A program made the translations under genes and the position numbers. A stretch of DNA of 57,370 bases, taken from positions 1-57,370 of the forward strand of contig CALXMM010000015.1 of NCBI GenBank assembly GCA_944389475.1, written 5' to 3'. Each line of letters begins with the position of its first letter. Within the stretch, counting starts at the first letter, position 1. The notes beneath the pieces are model-generated. The model saw only the letters and a program-made list of their open reading frames with translations. It did no database searches and had not been told where the DNA came from. This DNA is from an uncultured Clostridia bacterium. Its GTDB lineage: Bacteria; Bacillota; Clostridia; TANB77; CAG-508. Of the stretch, positions 44,207-52,935 are shown one piece after another.

Positions 44207-44443
44207 TTATTTCTTTTTATCATCTTTCTTGCTTATATTAGCTCCAATTGCCATTCCAACACACATTCCCACACATAATCCTAAACACATTCCTAAGCCA
44301 ATATTATCTTTTATTACTCCAAAAATCACACCTATTAGTAGTCCAATACTCATTCCATAAATCATTCCCTCTTCTATGTAATTTTTAGTTTCATCCTTTT
44401 TTATCTCTTTATCTTTATTTTCTACATTATTATCTTTCTTCAT
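44207..44443 (-). CDS. small glycine-rich membrane protein, 78 aa
   Basis: A charged Lys/Asp/Glu N-terminal third is followed by two closely packed Gly-rich helices (IYGMSIGLLIGVIFGVI and GLGMCLGLCVGMCVGMAIGA) with glycine-zipper spacing. There are three Cys in the second helix. The end is basic (SKKDDKKK). Family unknown. GGAAGG precedes the ATG. Confidence 0.65.
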   Translation of the reverse strand: MKKDNNVENKDKEIKKDETKNYIEEGMIYGMSIGLLIGVIFGVIKDNIGLGMCLGLCVGMCVGMAIGANISKKDDKKK

Positions 44444-44537
44444 TAGGCCTTCCTACTTTCTCATCATAATTTTTATTTTATTTATATCCAACTATTGAAA
44501 CTACTAATAACACTCTTCTACTAAATTTATTATTTAA

Positions 44538-44723
44538 TTAAGGATAATAAGGATTTGGTTTAAATATAAGAATTATTAAATCAATAATCCAACCTATTGT
44601 AAATAACCCACCTGTACATAAATATACAATACCCAATAAAATTCTACCTTCATAAAATTTATGTATTCCTAAAAATCCTAAAAATAAACATAGAAAAAAA
44701 GCAATCCATTTATTTTTTGCCAT
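44538..44723 (-). CDS. TM2-domain protein, 61 aa
   Basis: Two helices with the TM2 signature: FFLCLFLGFLGIHKFYEGR, then LLGIVYLCTGGLFTIGWIID and a short PNPYYP end. Function unknown. AAGGAG precedes the ATG. It is on the same strand as the glycine-zipper gene. Confidence 0.88.
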   Translation of the reverse strand: MAKNKWIAFFLCLFLGFLGIHKFYEGRILLGIVYLCTGGLFTIGWIIDLIILIFKPNPYYP

Positions 44724-44863
44724 ATATTTTCTCCTTCTTTTTATAACTAAAACACTATAATTTTATATTAGCATATATATTAAAAATTATCAACAAATTA
44801 GGTAATCAAACTACAATTATAATTTATTATTTTATAAAGTTTTATGATAATTAGTCTACTTTT

Positions 44864-44892
44864 GTCGCAAAATATTTTTCCCCTCATATAAT
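44864..44892 (+). promoter_or_regulatory. possible sporulation sigma (sigma-E type) promoter of cotJABC
   Basis: GTCGCAA, 14 bases, CATATAAT, followed after 24 bases by the cotJA start. The -10 fits the CATAnnnT pattern of sigma E/K promoters better than a sigma-A box. The spacing is right, but the -35 match is weak. Confidence 0.4.
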
Positions 44893-44915
44893 GATATTAA
44901 AAGGAGGAATAAAAT

Positions 44916-45263
44916 ATGTTCAGAAGATATCAAAAATGTTATTGCATGAACAATAACAATAATAATTCTACAGATATGCTAGAAACTAAATGCAATACAG
45001 TTAGTTCTTATGTAGAAGATGATTATGATAGTTGCTCTTGTGGATTTGCTGAAGAAAATAATGTATTTCCAGATAATCCAATGCTTGGCCAAAGTTATGT
45101 TCCAATTCAATATATGGATAAGACTTTCAAACCTTGTATAGGGCTTAAAATGGGAACAATTTTTCCTGAATTAGTAAGCCCATATCAACCTGGCCAATCT
45201 ATGCAACAAATTGATTATATTAGATCAAAAAATGAAATTGGAAAGGGGTGTAATAAATGTTAA
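44916..45263 (+). CDS. cotJA: spore coat-associated protein CotJA
   Basis: 115 residues. A Cys/Asn-rich N-terminus is followed by the CotJA core GQSYVPIQYMDKTFKPCIGL and a KMGTIFPELVSPY stretch. Nine Cys in all suggest cross-linking in the coat. It overlaps cotJB by 7 bases. Probably expressed in the mother cell; see the promoter entry. Confidence 0.93.
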   Translation: MFRRYQKCYCMNNNNNNSTDMLETKCNTVSSYVEDDYDSCSCGFAEENNVFPDNPMLGQSYVPIQYMDKTFKPCIGLKMGTIFPELVSPYQPGQSMQQIDYIRSKNEIGKGCNKC

Positions 45264-45574
45264 ATGAAAATATGGAATGTAAATGCACCTGTGAATGTAA
45301 TTCTAACAATGATTGCGAAATGCAAGGAAAATTATTACAACAAATAAGATGTTATGCTTTTGCAGTTAATGATTTAGCTTTATATTTGGATACACATCCA
45401 ACAGACCAAAAAGCTCTATGCTTGCACAGAAAATATTGCCAAGAATTAAAGGATTTAGAAGATAAATATCAAAAAGTATATGGACCTTTAACAATTAATT
45501 ACCCTTGTAATAAGTGGAGATGGCTAGAGGAACCTTGGCCATGGGAAGGAGGAGTTTCTAATGTGGACTTATAA
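45257..45574 (+). CDS. cotJB: spore coat protein CotJB
   Basis: 105 residues with a Cys-rich start (CKCTCECNSNNDC), then LLQQIRCYAFAVNDLALYLD and a WRWLEEPWPWEGG end, typical of CotJB. It overlaps cotJA by 7 bases and cotJC by 14 bases, so the three are translationally coupled. Confidence 0.94.
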   Translation: MLNENMECKCTCECNSNNDCEMQGKLLQQIRCYAFAVNDLALYLDTHPTDQKALCLHRKYCQELKDLEDKYQKVYGPLTINYPCNKWRWLEEPWPWEGGVSNVDL

Positions 45575-46187
45575 AAAGACTTTACAATACCCTGTAAATA
45601 TAAAATGTACAAATCCAAAACTTGCTAAGGTGATTATTTCGCAATATGGTGGTCCTGACGGTGAACTTGCTGCATCTTTACGTTATTTATCTCAAAGATT
45701 TGGTATGCCGGACCAAAAATCTAAAGCTATTTTAAATGATATTGGTACAGAAGAATTAGCTCACCTTGAAATGGTAGGAAGTATTGTTCATCAATTAACC
45801 AAAAATGCATCCATCGAAGAAATAGAAAAAGCTGGTCTTGGACCATATTATACTGATCATGGAGTTGATGTATATCCTCAATCAGCTGCTGGAGTTCCTT
45901 TCACTGCTGCCTATTTAGCTTGTAAAGGTGATATCATAGCTAATTTACAAGAAGACTTAGCTGCAGAGCAAAAAGCTCGTGCAACATATGAAAAATTAAT
46001 AGATTTATGTCGTGATGAGCCAGATGTTGTCGACCCTCTACGTTATTTAAGAGAAAGAGAAATCGTTCATTTCCAAAGATTCGGTGAAGCCTTAAGAAGT
46101 GTTCAAGATAAACTCGCAGAAAAGAAATTTTATATGGATTGTGATATTACACCTAAATCTGATTGTGATTGTAAAGATAAGGATTAA
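45561..46187 (+). CDS. cotJC: spore coat protein CotJC (manganese catalase family)
   Basis: 208 residues. Manganese-catalase-like di-metal helical protein: Glu/His ligands in ILNDIGTEELAHLEMVGSIV and the repeat QEDLAAEQKARATYE, REREIVHFQRFGEAL. Likely gives peroxide resistance to the coat. Last gene of the operon, with a Cys/Asp-rich tail. Confidence 0.95.
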   Translation: MWTYKKTLQYPVNIKCTNPKLAKVIISQYGGPDGELAASLRYLSQRFGMPDQKSKAILNDIGTEELAHLEMVGSIVHQLTKNASIEEIEKAGLGPYYTDHGVDVYPQSAAGVPFTAAYLACKGDIIANLQEDLAAEQKARATYEKLIDLCRDEPDVVDPLRYLREREIVHFQRFGEALRSVQDKLAEKKFYMDCDITPKSDCDCKDKD

Positions 46188-46189
46188 AT

Positions 46190-46217
46190 TAGAGGGAGAA
46201 TTTTCTCCTTCTTTTAG
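46190..46217 (+). terminator. terminator of cotJABC
   Basis: Short GGGAGAA / TTCTCC hairpin followed by TTCTTTTAGTTT. The stem is weak. Confidence 0.45.
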
Positions 46218-46229
46218 TTTAATTACCTA

Positions 46230-46823
46230 TTAACAAATGAACCTTGGTCCACAACAACAGTTACAAATTGTATCTGCCAAACACCACCAAAAACATATAT
46301 TATCCATATTAAAAGGCTTTCCATATGCACTACTTTGTGTATTATAAGTTCTTGCCCCGAACTGTATTTGGCTTAACAATTGTTGATAATAAGGATTATT
46401 TGGCTCCATTTGAACAGCTATTTTGGCATGATTTAATGCCGTTATTTTATTATTTGTATAATAATTAGCTATACTACTTAAATAATACCATTCTGCAGTT
46501 TTATCATTTATTTGAGAAAGAACATTTAATGCTTCCATATAAGCCCTAGCTCTTATATAGTGTCTAGCAACTTCATATAGATTTGTACCATTATTATTAG
46601 TATAACTATTATTATTTTCAGAATAGTTAGCATTATTATTAATTGTTCCATTTTTTATTTGGTCATACGCTTCATTTATTTCCTGCATCTTTTTAGCAGC
46701 CTCTTGATCTCCTGGATGTAAATCTGGATGGTACTTTTTAACTAATTTTCTATATGCTTTTGTTACCTCTTCTTCACTTGCTCCATATGATAGTCCCAAT
46801 ACTTTGTATGGATCTTGTATCAT
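46230..46823 (-). CDS. DnaJ-domain protein with Cys-rich tail
   Basis: 197 residues. J-domain (about 1-62) with HPD in [11 protein letters not shown] and the family motif [11 protein letters not shown], so it can activate an Hsp70. An Asn-rich linker, a TPR-like helical part, and a tail with seven Cys ([19 protein letters not shown]) follow. There is no G/F zinc domain, so this is a class III J-protein. It overlaps the DUF5685-like gene by 4 bases. Confidence 0.88.
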   Translation of the reverse strand: MIQDPYKVLGLSYGASEEEVTKAYRKLVKKYHPDLHPGDQEAAKKMQEINEAYDQIKNGTINNNANYSENNNSYTNNNGTNLYEVARHYIRARAYMEALNVLSQINDKTAEWYYLSSIANYYTNNKITALNHAKIAVQMEPNNPYYQQLLSQIQFGARTYNTQSSAYGKPFNMDNICFWWCLADTICNCCCGPRFIC

Positions 46824-47629
46824 TTATTCTTTTCTCCCTTCTTTTTGTAAATTTCGTACTTTGTCCATATACCTGAGTATAACACATTTTCTAAAATCTT
46901 ATTAGATATATTTAATTTTTTATAATTTTCTATACAATCTGCCAAAAGCAAATTTAGCATATCATCAAATTCTAATTTAGAACTTGTAATTAAGGGATTA
47001 TATCTTTTATGCTTTATATCACTATTTAAATCTATACAGGCATCTTCTATATAAACAAATTTCCCTAAAGAATTTCCAAAATCCTTTAATTTTTTCGAAA
47101 ACTCATCTTCATATGGGCTAAATACCTCTCCAAAAAAATTTCCGCAACATTTTGCCGGTAAATCTGGGTTTAAAATATTTTTCTTTTCAATTTCATTTAA
47201 TTCTTTTAAATTTTTTTCTATAATTTTAGCTTTTATAGGATATTTACTAGATACTTTATTAAATTCTTTTTTTAATAGTTTAGCATAAGAACCAGCTATT
47301 ACATTTTTATCATCATTCCAATCATCGAGTAAATTATAATAAGCTAACAAAACATTCATATCAGATACATAATCAATAAATCTTCCCTTTAAATAGGTTC
47401 GTTTTTTTAATGGATGTAATATGCACCTACATGTTTTTTCTATATTACTCTCTTTGTATACCTCATTTAATAAAATTACTAAAAATGTCATATCGTAGTT
47501 TATAGTTAATCTACTAATTTGCTTATGCTTATCTCGCAAAGCTCTGCATAAACCACAATAACATGAACTATAATATTTTTTATCTTCTATCTGAAGTAAT
47601 TCGGGATTTGTAAGTATATTTCCATACAT
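46820..47629 (-). CDS. DUF5685-like protein, 269 aa
   Basis: Helical protein with a Cys-rich beginning ([15 protein letters not shown]) and further Cys in TCRCILHP and KCCGNFFGE. It has Asp-containing helices [12 protein letters not shown] and [16 protein letters not shown] spaced like a metal site. I recall this as the DUF5685 family of unknown function. It precedes the J-protein with a 4-base overlap, suggesting they act together, possibly in metal handling or folding (inference). Confidence 0.65.
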   Translation of the reverse strand: MYGNILTNPELLQIEDKKYYSSCYCGLCRALRDKHKQISRLTINYDMTFLVILLNEVYKESNIEKTCRCILHPLKKRTYLKGRFIDYVSDMNVLLAYYNLLDDWNDDKNVIAGSYAKLLKKEFNKVSSKYPIKAKIIEKNLKELNEIEKKNILNPDLPAKCCGNFFGEVFSPYEDEFSKKLKDFGNSLGKFVYIEDACIDLNSDIKHKRYNPLITSSKLEFDDMLNLLLADCIENYKKLNISNKILENVLYSGIWTKYEIYKKKGEKNK

Positions 47630-47654
47630 ATTATTTTCTCCTTTAAATGTAAAT

Positions 47655-47687
47655 AAGAGAGCTTAAATCTCTTTTGAAAGCTCTCTA
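47655..47687 (-). terminator. terminator of htpG
   Basis: AGAGAGCTT / AAGCTCTCT stem, then TTATTTACATTT on the minus strand. Confidence 0.6.
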
Positions 47688-47697
47688 TTTTAGTATT

Positions 47698-49581
47698 TTA
47701 CTTAGACAATATTTCACATACCAAATTGCTAATTTCTGTTGGATTTTCAATATTTAGTCCTTCTATTAATCTTGCTTGAGCATATAATATTTTAGTATAA
47801 TTTTTTAATTTTTCTTTATCCTCTTTATATAGCTCTTTTAATTTATTAGCTATTGGATGTTTTTCATTGATTTCTAAAACTGTTTGTGCTTTAATTCCTT
47901 GACTATTTGGCATAGCATTTAATGTTTTTTCCATTTCTACAGAAATTACACCTTCAGAGGTAAGACAAACAGGATGATTTTTTAACCTATGTGTAAATCT
48001 AATATCTTGTACCTCATTATTTAAGTCTTCCTTCATTGTTTTAAACATTTCTTTATTTTCTTCATTAGCTTTCTTTAATTCTTCTTTTTCTTCTTCACTA
48101 TCCAAATCTAAATTTTCACTACAAGCATTTTGGAATGTTTTAACATCATAATTCATTAATACTTGTAATACAAATTCATCTACATTATCTGTAAGATACA
48201 ATACTTCATATCCTTTATCTTTAAGTAATTCAACCTGTGGTAATAAATCTATTTTATCAACAGTTTCACCACTAGCATAATAAATTACCTTTTGCTCTTC
48301 TTTCATTCTTTCTACATATTCTTTTAATGTTACTAATTTCTTTTCGGTTGATGAATAAAATAATAATAAATCTTGTAATTTTTCTTTGTTCACTCCGTAA
48401 TCATTATATGTTCCATATTTTAATTGCAATCCAAATGTTTTAAAGAACTGTTCGTATTTCTCTCTATCTTCTTTTAACATTTTTTCCAATTCTGTTCTTA
48501 TTTTATTTTCTATATTTTTTGCTATAACTCTTAATTGCCTATCATGTTGTAACATTTCTCTTGATATATTTAATGATAAATCTTCACTATCAACCAAACC
48601 TTTTACAAACCCAAAATAGTCAGGTAATAAATCTTCACATTTTTCCATTATTAATACACCATTTGCATATAATTGTAATCCCTTTTCATAGTCCTTTGTA
48701 TAATAATCGTATGGTAAATGTGCTGGAATATATAATAAACTTGTGTATTTATATTGTCCCTCAACTGATGTATGAATAACTTTTAAAGGCTTTTCGTAAT
48801 CATGAAATTTGTCTTTAAAGAAATTGTCGTATTCTTCCTCTGTAACTTTTTTCTTATCTTTCTTCCAAATAGGAATCATAGAATTAATAGTTTCCAATTC
48901 TTTTACTGTTTCATATTCGTTTTCTGTTCCCTCTTTTTTCTTCTTATGCTCTACTTCCATTTGAATTGGATAATGAATATAATCCGAATATTTTTTAATT
49001 ATATCTTGAATTTTGTAACTATCTAAAAATTGACTATAATTTTCTTCTTCTGAATCTTCTTTAATATGAAGTGTTATTTTAGTTCCAATATCATCCTTTG
49101 TACATTCCTCTATCTTATATCCTTCTACACCTTTTGAGCTCCAACAATATGCTTTTTCTGAATTTGGTGTCCTACTTTCAACTTTAACGAAATCACTTAC
49201 CATAAAAGCTGAATAAAATCCTACACCAAATTGACCTATTATATCAACATTTTCAGCTTTTTCATTTTCTTTTTTAAATTTTAGTGAACCACTTTTTGCA
49301 ATTGTTCCTAAATTCTTATCTAGTTCTTCTTCATTCATTCCACATCCATTATCAGTTATAGTTAATGTTCTGTTTTCCTTATCTATATCAATTTTAATTT
49401 TCAAATCTTCTCTTTTAACATTTATTGTATTATCTGTTAATGAACGGAAATATAATTTATCCATCGCATCACTTGCATTAGATATTAATTCTCTTAAAAA
49501 AATTTCCTTATTTGTATAAATTGAATTTATCATTAAATCTAATACTCTTTTTGATTCTGCTTTAAATTGTTTGTTACTCAT
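47698..49581 (-). CDS. htpG: chaperone HtpG (Hsp90)
   Basis: 627 residues. The N-terminal ATPase domain has [20 protein letters not shown] and [13 protein letters not shown]; middle and C-terminal dimerisation domains follow, all complete. Its promoter (49657-49685) is overlapped by a CIRCE-like inverted repeat, pointing to heat-shock control. Confidence 0.97.
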   Translation of the reverse strand: MSNKQFKAESKRVLDLMINSIYTNKEIFLRELISNASDAMDKLYFRSLTDNTINVKREDLKIKIDIDKENRTLTITDNGCGMNEEELDKNLGTIAKSGSLKFKKENEKAENVDIIGQFGVGFYSAFMVSDFVKVESRTPNSEKAYCWSSKGVEGYKIEECTKDDIGTKITLHIKEDSEEENYSQFLDSYKIQDIIKKYSDYIHYPIQMEVEHKKKKEGTENEYETVKELETINSMIPIWKKDKKKVTEEEYDNFFKDKFHDYEKPLKVIHTSVEGQYKYTSLLYIPAHLPYDYYTKDYEKGLQLYANGVLIMEKCEDLLPDYFGFVKGLVDSEDLSLNISREMLQHDRQLRVIAKNIENKIRTELEKMLKEDREKYEQFFKTFGLQLKYGTYNDYGVNKEKLQDLLLFYSSTEKKLVTLKEYVERMKEEQKVIYYASGETVDKIDLLPQVELLKDKGYEVLYLTDNVDEFVLQVLMNYDVKTFQNACSENLDLDSEEEKEELKKANEENKEMFKTMKEDLNNEVQDIRFTHRLKNHPVCLTSEGVISVEMEKTLNAMPNSQGIKAQTVLEINEKHPIANKLKELYKEDKEKLKNYTKILYAQARLIEGLNIENPTEISNLVCEILSK

Positions 49582-49656
49582 ATTTATTCCCTCTTTCTTA
49601 TTTTAATTTGAGTATTCTATACTGATATATTCATTTGTTTTTAAACAGCTAGTATT

Positions 49657-49685
49657 ATTCTATATTCATTTTTTAGCAAAGTCAA
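49657..49685 (-). promoter_or_regulatory. promoter of htpG
   Basis: TTGACT, 17 bases, TAGAAT on the minus strand. The -35 box lies inside the CIRCE-like repeat. Confidence 0.65.
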
Positions 49686-49699
49686 CTGTTGACTGCTAA
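49673..49699 (-). promoter_or_regulatory. CIRCE-like operator of htpG
   Basis: On the minus strand TTAGCAGTC, nine bases, CTTTGCTAA: exactly 27 bases like CIRCE (TTAGCACTC-N9-GAGTGCTAA), with 14 of the 18 arm bases matching by my count. It covers the -35 box and part of the spacer, so a HrcA-type repressor would block transcription. Confidence 0.5.
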
Positions 49700-49742
49700 G
49701 TTTCATATAATTTTCACATTTTATTTATGTTTTTTAAAAAAT

Positions 49743-49771
49743 TTGATTTTATGTAAATTAAATGATATAAT
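49743..49771 (+). promoter_or_regulatory. promoter of the anchored coiled-coil gene
   Basis: TTGATT, 17-base spacer starting TTATGTAAA, TATAAT. Confidence 0.75.
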
Positions 49772-49806
49772 TAATATGTATTTATTGTTTTATGAAAGGA
49801 GTTTTC

Positions 49807-50355
49807 ATGTGGAATCGGAAAAAGATTGTTGGCGTAATAGTTGTTATAGTTTTGCTGGTATTCCTTGTTAGCTTATGGAACTTAACACATAAGTCATCGA
49901 GTTCCAGCCAACAAACAACAAGTCAATCCGACTACACTTCTTCTGCATATGATAGCAATGCATCAAATGCAGAAGACTCTCAATTGTCTGCGGATCACAT
50001 CAGTATTAATGATATGCAGGCAAAAATCGATGAGCTGAATAAACAGCTTGCCGATAAGGATGCTCAAATTCAAAGCCTACAAAATGGCGGTCCTGAAAAT
50101 GGAGGTATTACATTCCAAGATTTTCTAAATCTCTATTTTTGGTCGGATGGAAACACCTATCATCTTGCTGATTATGATGAGTTATATTCTAATTATACTT
50201 GCTCTGAAGAATATAGGCTAAACACAGCAGATTACACATTTTCATCTAACCGAGCTTTGCAAATCTATAGGGATAATGGTTCAACCGTTTATATGCTGTT
50301 GACCTCAGATGGTCAAATAGTATGGTGTCCATCTCCTTATTTTCAAGCATTCTAA
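49807..50355 (+). CDS. membrane-anchored coiled-coil protein, 182 aa (orphan)
   Basis: From MWNRKKIVG (AAAGGAG, ATG five codons inside the longest frame), with one N-terminal helix (about residues 8-25), a Ser/Gln/Thr-rich stalk, a coiled coil (MQAKIDELNKQLADKDAQI), a Gly-rich hinge, and a C-terminal globular part of about 80 residues rich in Tyr and ending in CPSPYFQAF. The outside is probably extracytoplasmic. Family unknown. Less AT-rich than its neighbours, with its own promoter and a strong terminator. Confidence 0.68.
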   Translation: MWNRKKIVGVIVVIVLLVFLVSLWNLTHKSSSSSQQTTSQSDYTSSAYDSNASNAEDSQLSADHISINDMQAKIDELNKQLADKDAQIQSLQNGGPENGGITFQDFLNLYFWSDGNTYHLADYDELYSNYTCSEEYRLNTADYTFSSNRALQIYRDNGSTVYMLLTSDGQIVWCPSPYFQAF

Positions 50356-50357
50356 AA

Positions 50358-50392
50358 AACACCCCAGCATATTTTATATGCTGGGATGTTTT
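50358..50392. terminator. bidirectional terminator between the coiled-coil gene and ybaK
   Basis: Stem AACACCCCAGCATAT / ATATGCTGGGATGTT with a three-base loop, flanked by A and T runs on both sides. Confidence 0.85.
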
Positions 50393-50398
50393 TTTATT

Positions 50399-50872
50399 TT
50401 ATTCCTTTATTAAATCTGCTAATTTAAAATTTATTACCTTTTTTAATTCTTGCACATTCATTTCTACTTGATATCCAATCTTTCCGGCACTAAACATTAT
50501 TGTATCAAAATCTATTGCAGTCTTATGTATTACTGTCTTAAATTGCTTTTTCATCCCAATAGGTGAGCAGCCTCCATGAATATATCCAGTAAGCGGTAAT
50601 AATTCTTTTGATTTAACCATTTCAATACTCTTCTCATTTACCGCTTTTGCTGCTTTTTTCAAATCTAATTCTTCTGCAACGGGAATTACAAAAACATAAT
50701 GTTCTTGAGACTTACCTACTGTTACTAATGTTTTAAAAACTTTATTAACATTTTGTCCTAAATAATTTGCTACTTCAACACCACTTAAAGCTTTGCTAGA
50801 ATCATAAGTATGTTTTTTATATACAATCTTATGTTTATCCAAAATTCTCATAACATTTGTTTTATCTTCCAT
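50399..50872 (-). CDS. ybaK: Cys-tRNA(Pro)/aminoacyl-tRNA deacylase
   Basis: Trans-editing hydrolase of the YbaK/EbsC family. 157 residues with the conserved Lys in NKVFKTLVT, HYVFVIPVAEELDLKK and the HGGCSPIGMKKQF loop. The ATG follows AGGTGAT. It lies 12 bases after metK, probably co-transcribed. Confidence 0.9.
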   Translation of the reverse strand: MEDKTNVMRILDKHKIVYKKHTYDSSKALSGVEVANYLGQNVNKVFKTLVTVGKSQEHYVFVIPVAEELDLKKAAKAVNEKSIEMVKSKELLPLTGYIHGGCSPIGMKKQFKTVIHKTAIDFDTIMFSAGKIGYQVEMNVQELKKVINFKLADLIKE

Positions 50873-50884
50873 TTTATCACCTGA

Positions 50885-51994
50885 TTACATTTCTATTATC
50901 TTTTCCCAAGGTAGCTCATCTTTTCCAAAATGACCATAATTAGTAGTTTTAGAAAAAATTGGTTGTTGCAAATCTAAATACTTTATTATTCCACTTGGTG
51001 TTAAATTAAACTTATTTTTTATCTTTTTTATTATTTCTTCCTCATCAATTTTATTTGTTCCAAATGTATTAACATATATTGACAATGGCTCTTCTACTCC
51101 AATTGCATAAGATAATTGAAGTTCACATTTATCTGCATATCCATTTGCCACAATATTCTTTGCTATATGTCTTGCCATATATGCGGCTGACCTATCAACT
51201 TTTGTAGCATCTTTTCCAGAAAATGCTCCTCCTCCATGTCTAGCATATCCACCATATGTATCGACAATTATTTTTCTGCCAGTAAGTCCTGTATCTCCTA
51301 AAGGTCCACCTATAACAAATCTTCCTGTTGGATTTATATAAATTTTTGTTTCATCATCCATCATATTTTTAGGAATTACATCATCTATTACATATTTTTT
51401 TATATCATTTCTTAATTGTTCCATACTAATATTATCTAAATGTTGTGTAGATATTAAGACATTTTCAATTCTTTTTGGAGTTTCATCTTCATATTCAACA
51501 GTTACTTCGGTTTTTCCATCAGGTCTTAAATATGATAATATATTTTTCTTTCTTACTTCTGTTAACCTTCTAGATAATTTATGAGCAATATATAAGGCAT
51601 ATGGCATATAATTTTCTGTTTCGTTTGTTGCAAATCCAAACATTATACCTTGGTCACCAGCACCACCTATATCCACTCCTAAAGCAATATCATCACTTTG
51701 TTTTGTAATATTAATATCTATATCACAATTTCTATAATCTATATCTGTTTCAGCATTATCATATCCAATTTCTTTAATTGTTTCTCTTACTATTTCTTCT
51801 ATATTTACTTTTGCTTTTGATGTTATTTGACCTGCTATTGTAATTTTATTTTTAGAAGCAAATGTTTCTACTGCTACTCTTGAATTTTTATCTTGCTTTA
51901 AGCATTCATCCAAAATTTTATCTGATATATAATCACATAATTTGTCTGGGTGTCCTTCTGTTACGCTTTCTGAGGTAAAATAATATTTTTTCAT
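50885..51994 (-). CDS. metK: S-adenosylmethionine synthase
   Basis: Makes SAM from methionine and ATP. 369 residues, slightly short of the usual 390 or so but with all motifs: [33 protein letters not shown] and [19 protein letters not shown]. No SAM riboswitch is visible upstream; instead it follows the Fic gene at 37 bases with only a small hairpin between. Confidence 0.96.
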   Translation of the reverse strand: MKKYYFTSESVTEGHPDKLCDYISDKILDECLKQDKNSRVAVETFASKNKITIAGQITSKAKVNIEEIVRETIKEIGYDNAETDIDYRNCDIDINITKQSDDIALGVDIGGAGDQGIMFGFATNETENYMPYALYIAHKLSRRLTEVRKKNILSYLRPDGKTEVTVEYEDETPKRIENVLISTQHLDNISMEQLRNDIKKYVIDDVIPKNMMDDETKIYINPTGRFVIGGPLGDTGLTGRKIIVDTYGGYARHGGGAFSGKDATKVDRSAAYMARHIAKNIVANGYADKCELQLSYAIGVEEPLSIYVNTFGTNKIDEEEIIKKIKNKFNLTPSGIIKYLDLQQPIFSKTTNYGHFGKDELPWEKIIEM

Positions 51995-52024
51995 TTTTTA
52001 TTCCTTTCCTTATTACATAAATTT

Positions 52025-52047
52025 GTCACCATCACTTTGATGGTGAC
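52025..52047 (-). other. hairpin at the Fic stop codon
   Basis: Perfect GTCACCATC / GATGGTGAC stem containing the Fic stop codon. It is followed by AAATTTATG without a strong T-run, so it is a partial terminator or attenuator before metK. Confidence 0.5.
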
Positions 52048-52634
52048 TCTATTAAACATTTATTTAAAATTTTTGCTAAATTATTTGTGTCAACTACTGA
52101 TTCGATAGAAGCATTTAACATATCCTTTGGTGTTGTTTTTGTTAAATCCAATTCATATCCGTTTTTTAGTGCTAATTCTCTTATAAACTCTCTTATTGTT
52201 CTACCATTGCCTTCTCTAAAAGGATGTAAAACATTTAATTCGGACATATAATATGCCAATCTTTTAGATAAATCAACTTTTGATAAATTACTCAAATAAT
52301 TTTCTTCTTTTAATTTATCCAACAATTTTTTTAATTCCTGCTCGATGTATTCCCATTCTGCAAATCTAAAATTTCCTTTTGCAATATTTTCTGTTCTTAA
52401 TAGTCCTGCAAAATCATATATATCTTCAAATAAGAATTTGTGAATATTAACAAAGTGATGTATATCAAATTTACCAGTAATTTCTTTTTGTCTTAATATA
52501 TATAATTTTGCCAAAACAATTTTCTTTTCATAATTGTATAATTTTCTCTTATCCTTTAAGTTTAATTTATTTTTGAGAATATCAGTATTTTCATAACAAT
52601 AAATAGAATTTCTAGCTTCATATAAATCATACAT
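52032..52634 (-). CDS. Fic-family protein (toxin of a Fic/antitoxin pair)
   Basis: 200-residue Fic-fold protein with the complete catalytic motif HPFREGNGRTIREF (near residue 137), the flap and FDIHHFVNIHKFLFEDIYDFAG helix. Fic proteins usually transfer AMP to a target protein. A 55-residue gene immediately upstream looks like its antitoxin. AAGGAG precedes the ATG and overlaps the antitoxin's stop codon. Confidence 0.9.
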   Translation of the reverse strand: MYDLYEARNSIYCYENTDILKNKLNLKDKRKLYNYEKKIVLAKLYILRQKEITGKFDIHHFVNIHKFLFEDIYDFAGLLRTENIAKGNFRFAEWEYIEQELKKLLDKLKEENYLSNLSKVDLSKRLAYYMSELNVLHPFREGNGRTIREFIRELALKNGYELDLTKTTPKDMLNASIESVVDTNNLAKILNKCLIESPSK

Positions 52635-52646
52635 AAAACCAGCTCC

Positions 52647-52814
52647 TTACAAGGACATTTTTTTTATTTTGTTTATCATATCCTGTTCTGTTATTTTATT
52701 TTCTTGATAATCTCTTAATAAAGATATGTCTTCATCTGTTACATACATATCTTCTATAGCTAAGTCCTGTTTTAGATTTTCAATATCAAATTTAAATTTT
52801 TTTTCATTAAACAT
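52647..52814 (-). CDS. small Fic antitoxin-like protein, 55 aa
   Basis: Too short for routine calling. Reads MFNEKKFKFDIENLKQDL, a middle IEDMYVTDEDISLLRDY and a QENKITEQDMINKI end, a helical layout like the short antitoxins encoded upstream of class I Fic toxins. Aligned with the usual inhibitory helix S-x-x-x-E-G, this one has D17-x-x-x-E21-D22, keeping the Glu. AAGGAG precedes the ATG. It ends 12 bases before Fic and has its own promoter at 52846-52874. Confidence 0.75.
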   Translation of the reverse strand: MFNEKKFKFDIENLKQDLAIEDMYVTDEDISLLRDYQENKITEQDMINKIKKMSL

Positions 52815-52845
52815 ATTTTTTCTCCTTAAAACATACTACCCTTTT

Positions 52846-52874
52846 ATTATACCACATTTTACCCAAAATATCAA
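52846..52874 (-). promoter_or_regulatory. promoter of the Fic antitoxin-toxin pair
   Basis: TTGATA, 17 bases, TATAAT on the minus strand. It probably also drives metK and ybaK by read-through. Confidence 0.7.
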
Positions 52875-52935
52875 TATTTTTAAGCCTTTTAGAGCATGTT
52901 TTAAATGTAAGGACTGTTACTAAACAGCCCTTTGA

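Noticed and set aside
50885..52030. Possible SAM riboswitch upstream of metK
   Set aside because: Only 37 bases separate Fic and metK, too short for a riboswitch; the single hairpin present holds the Fic stop codon.
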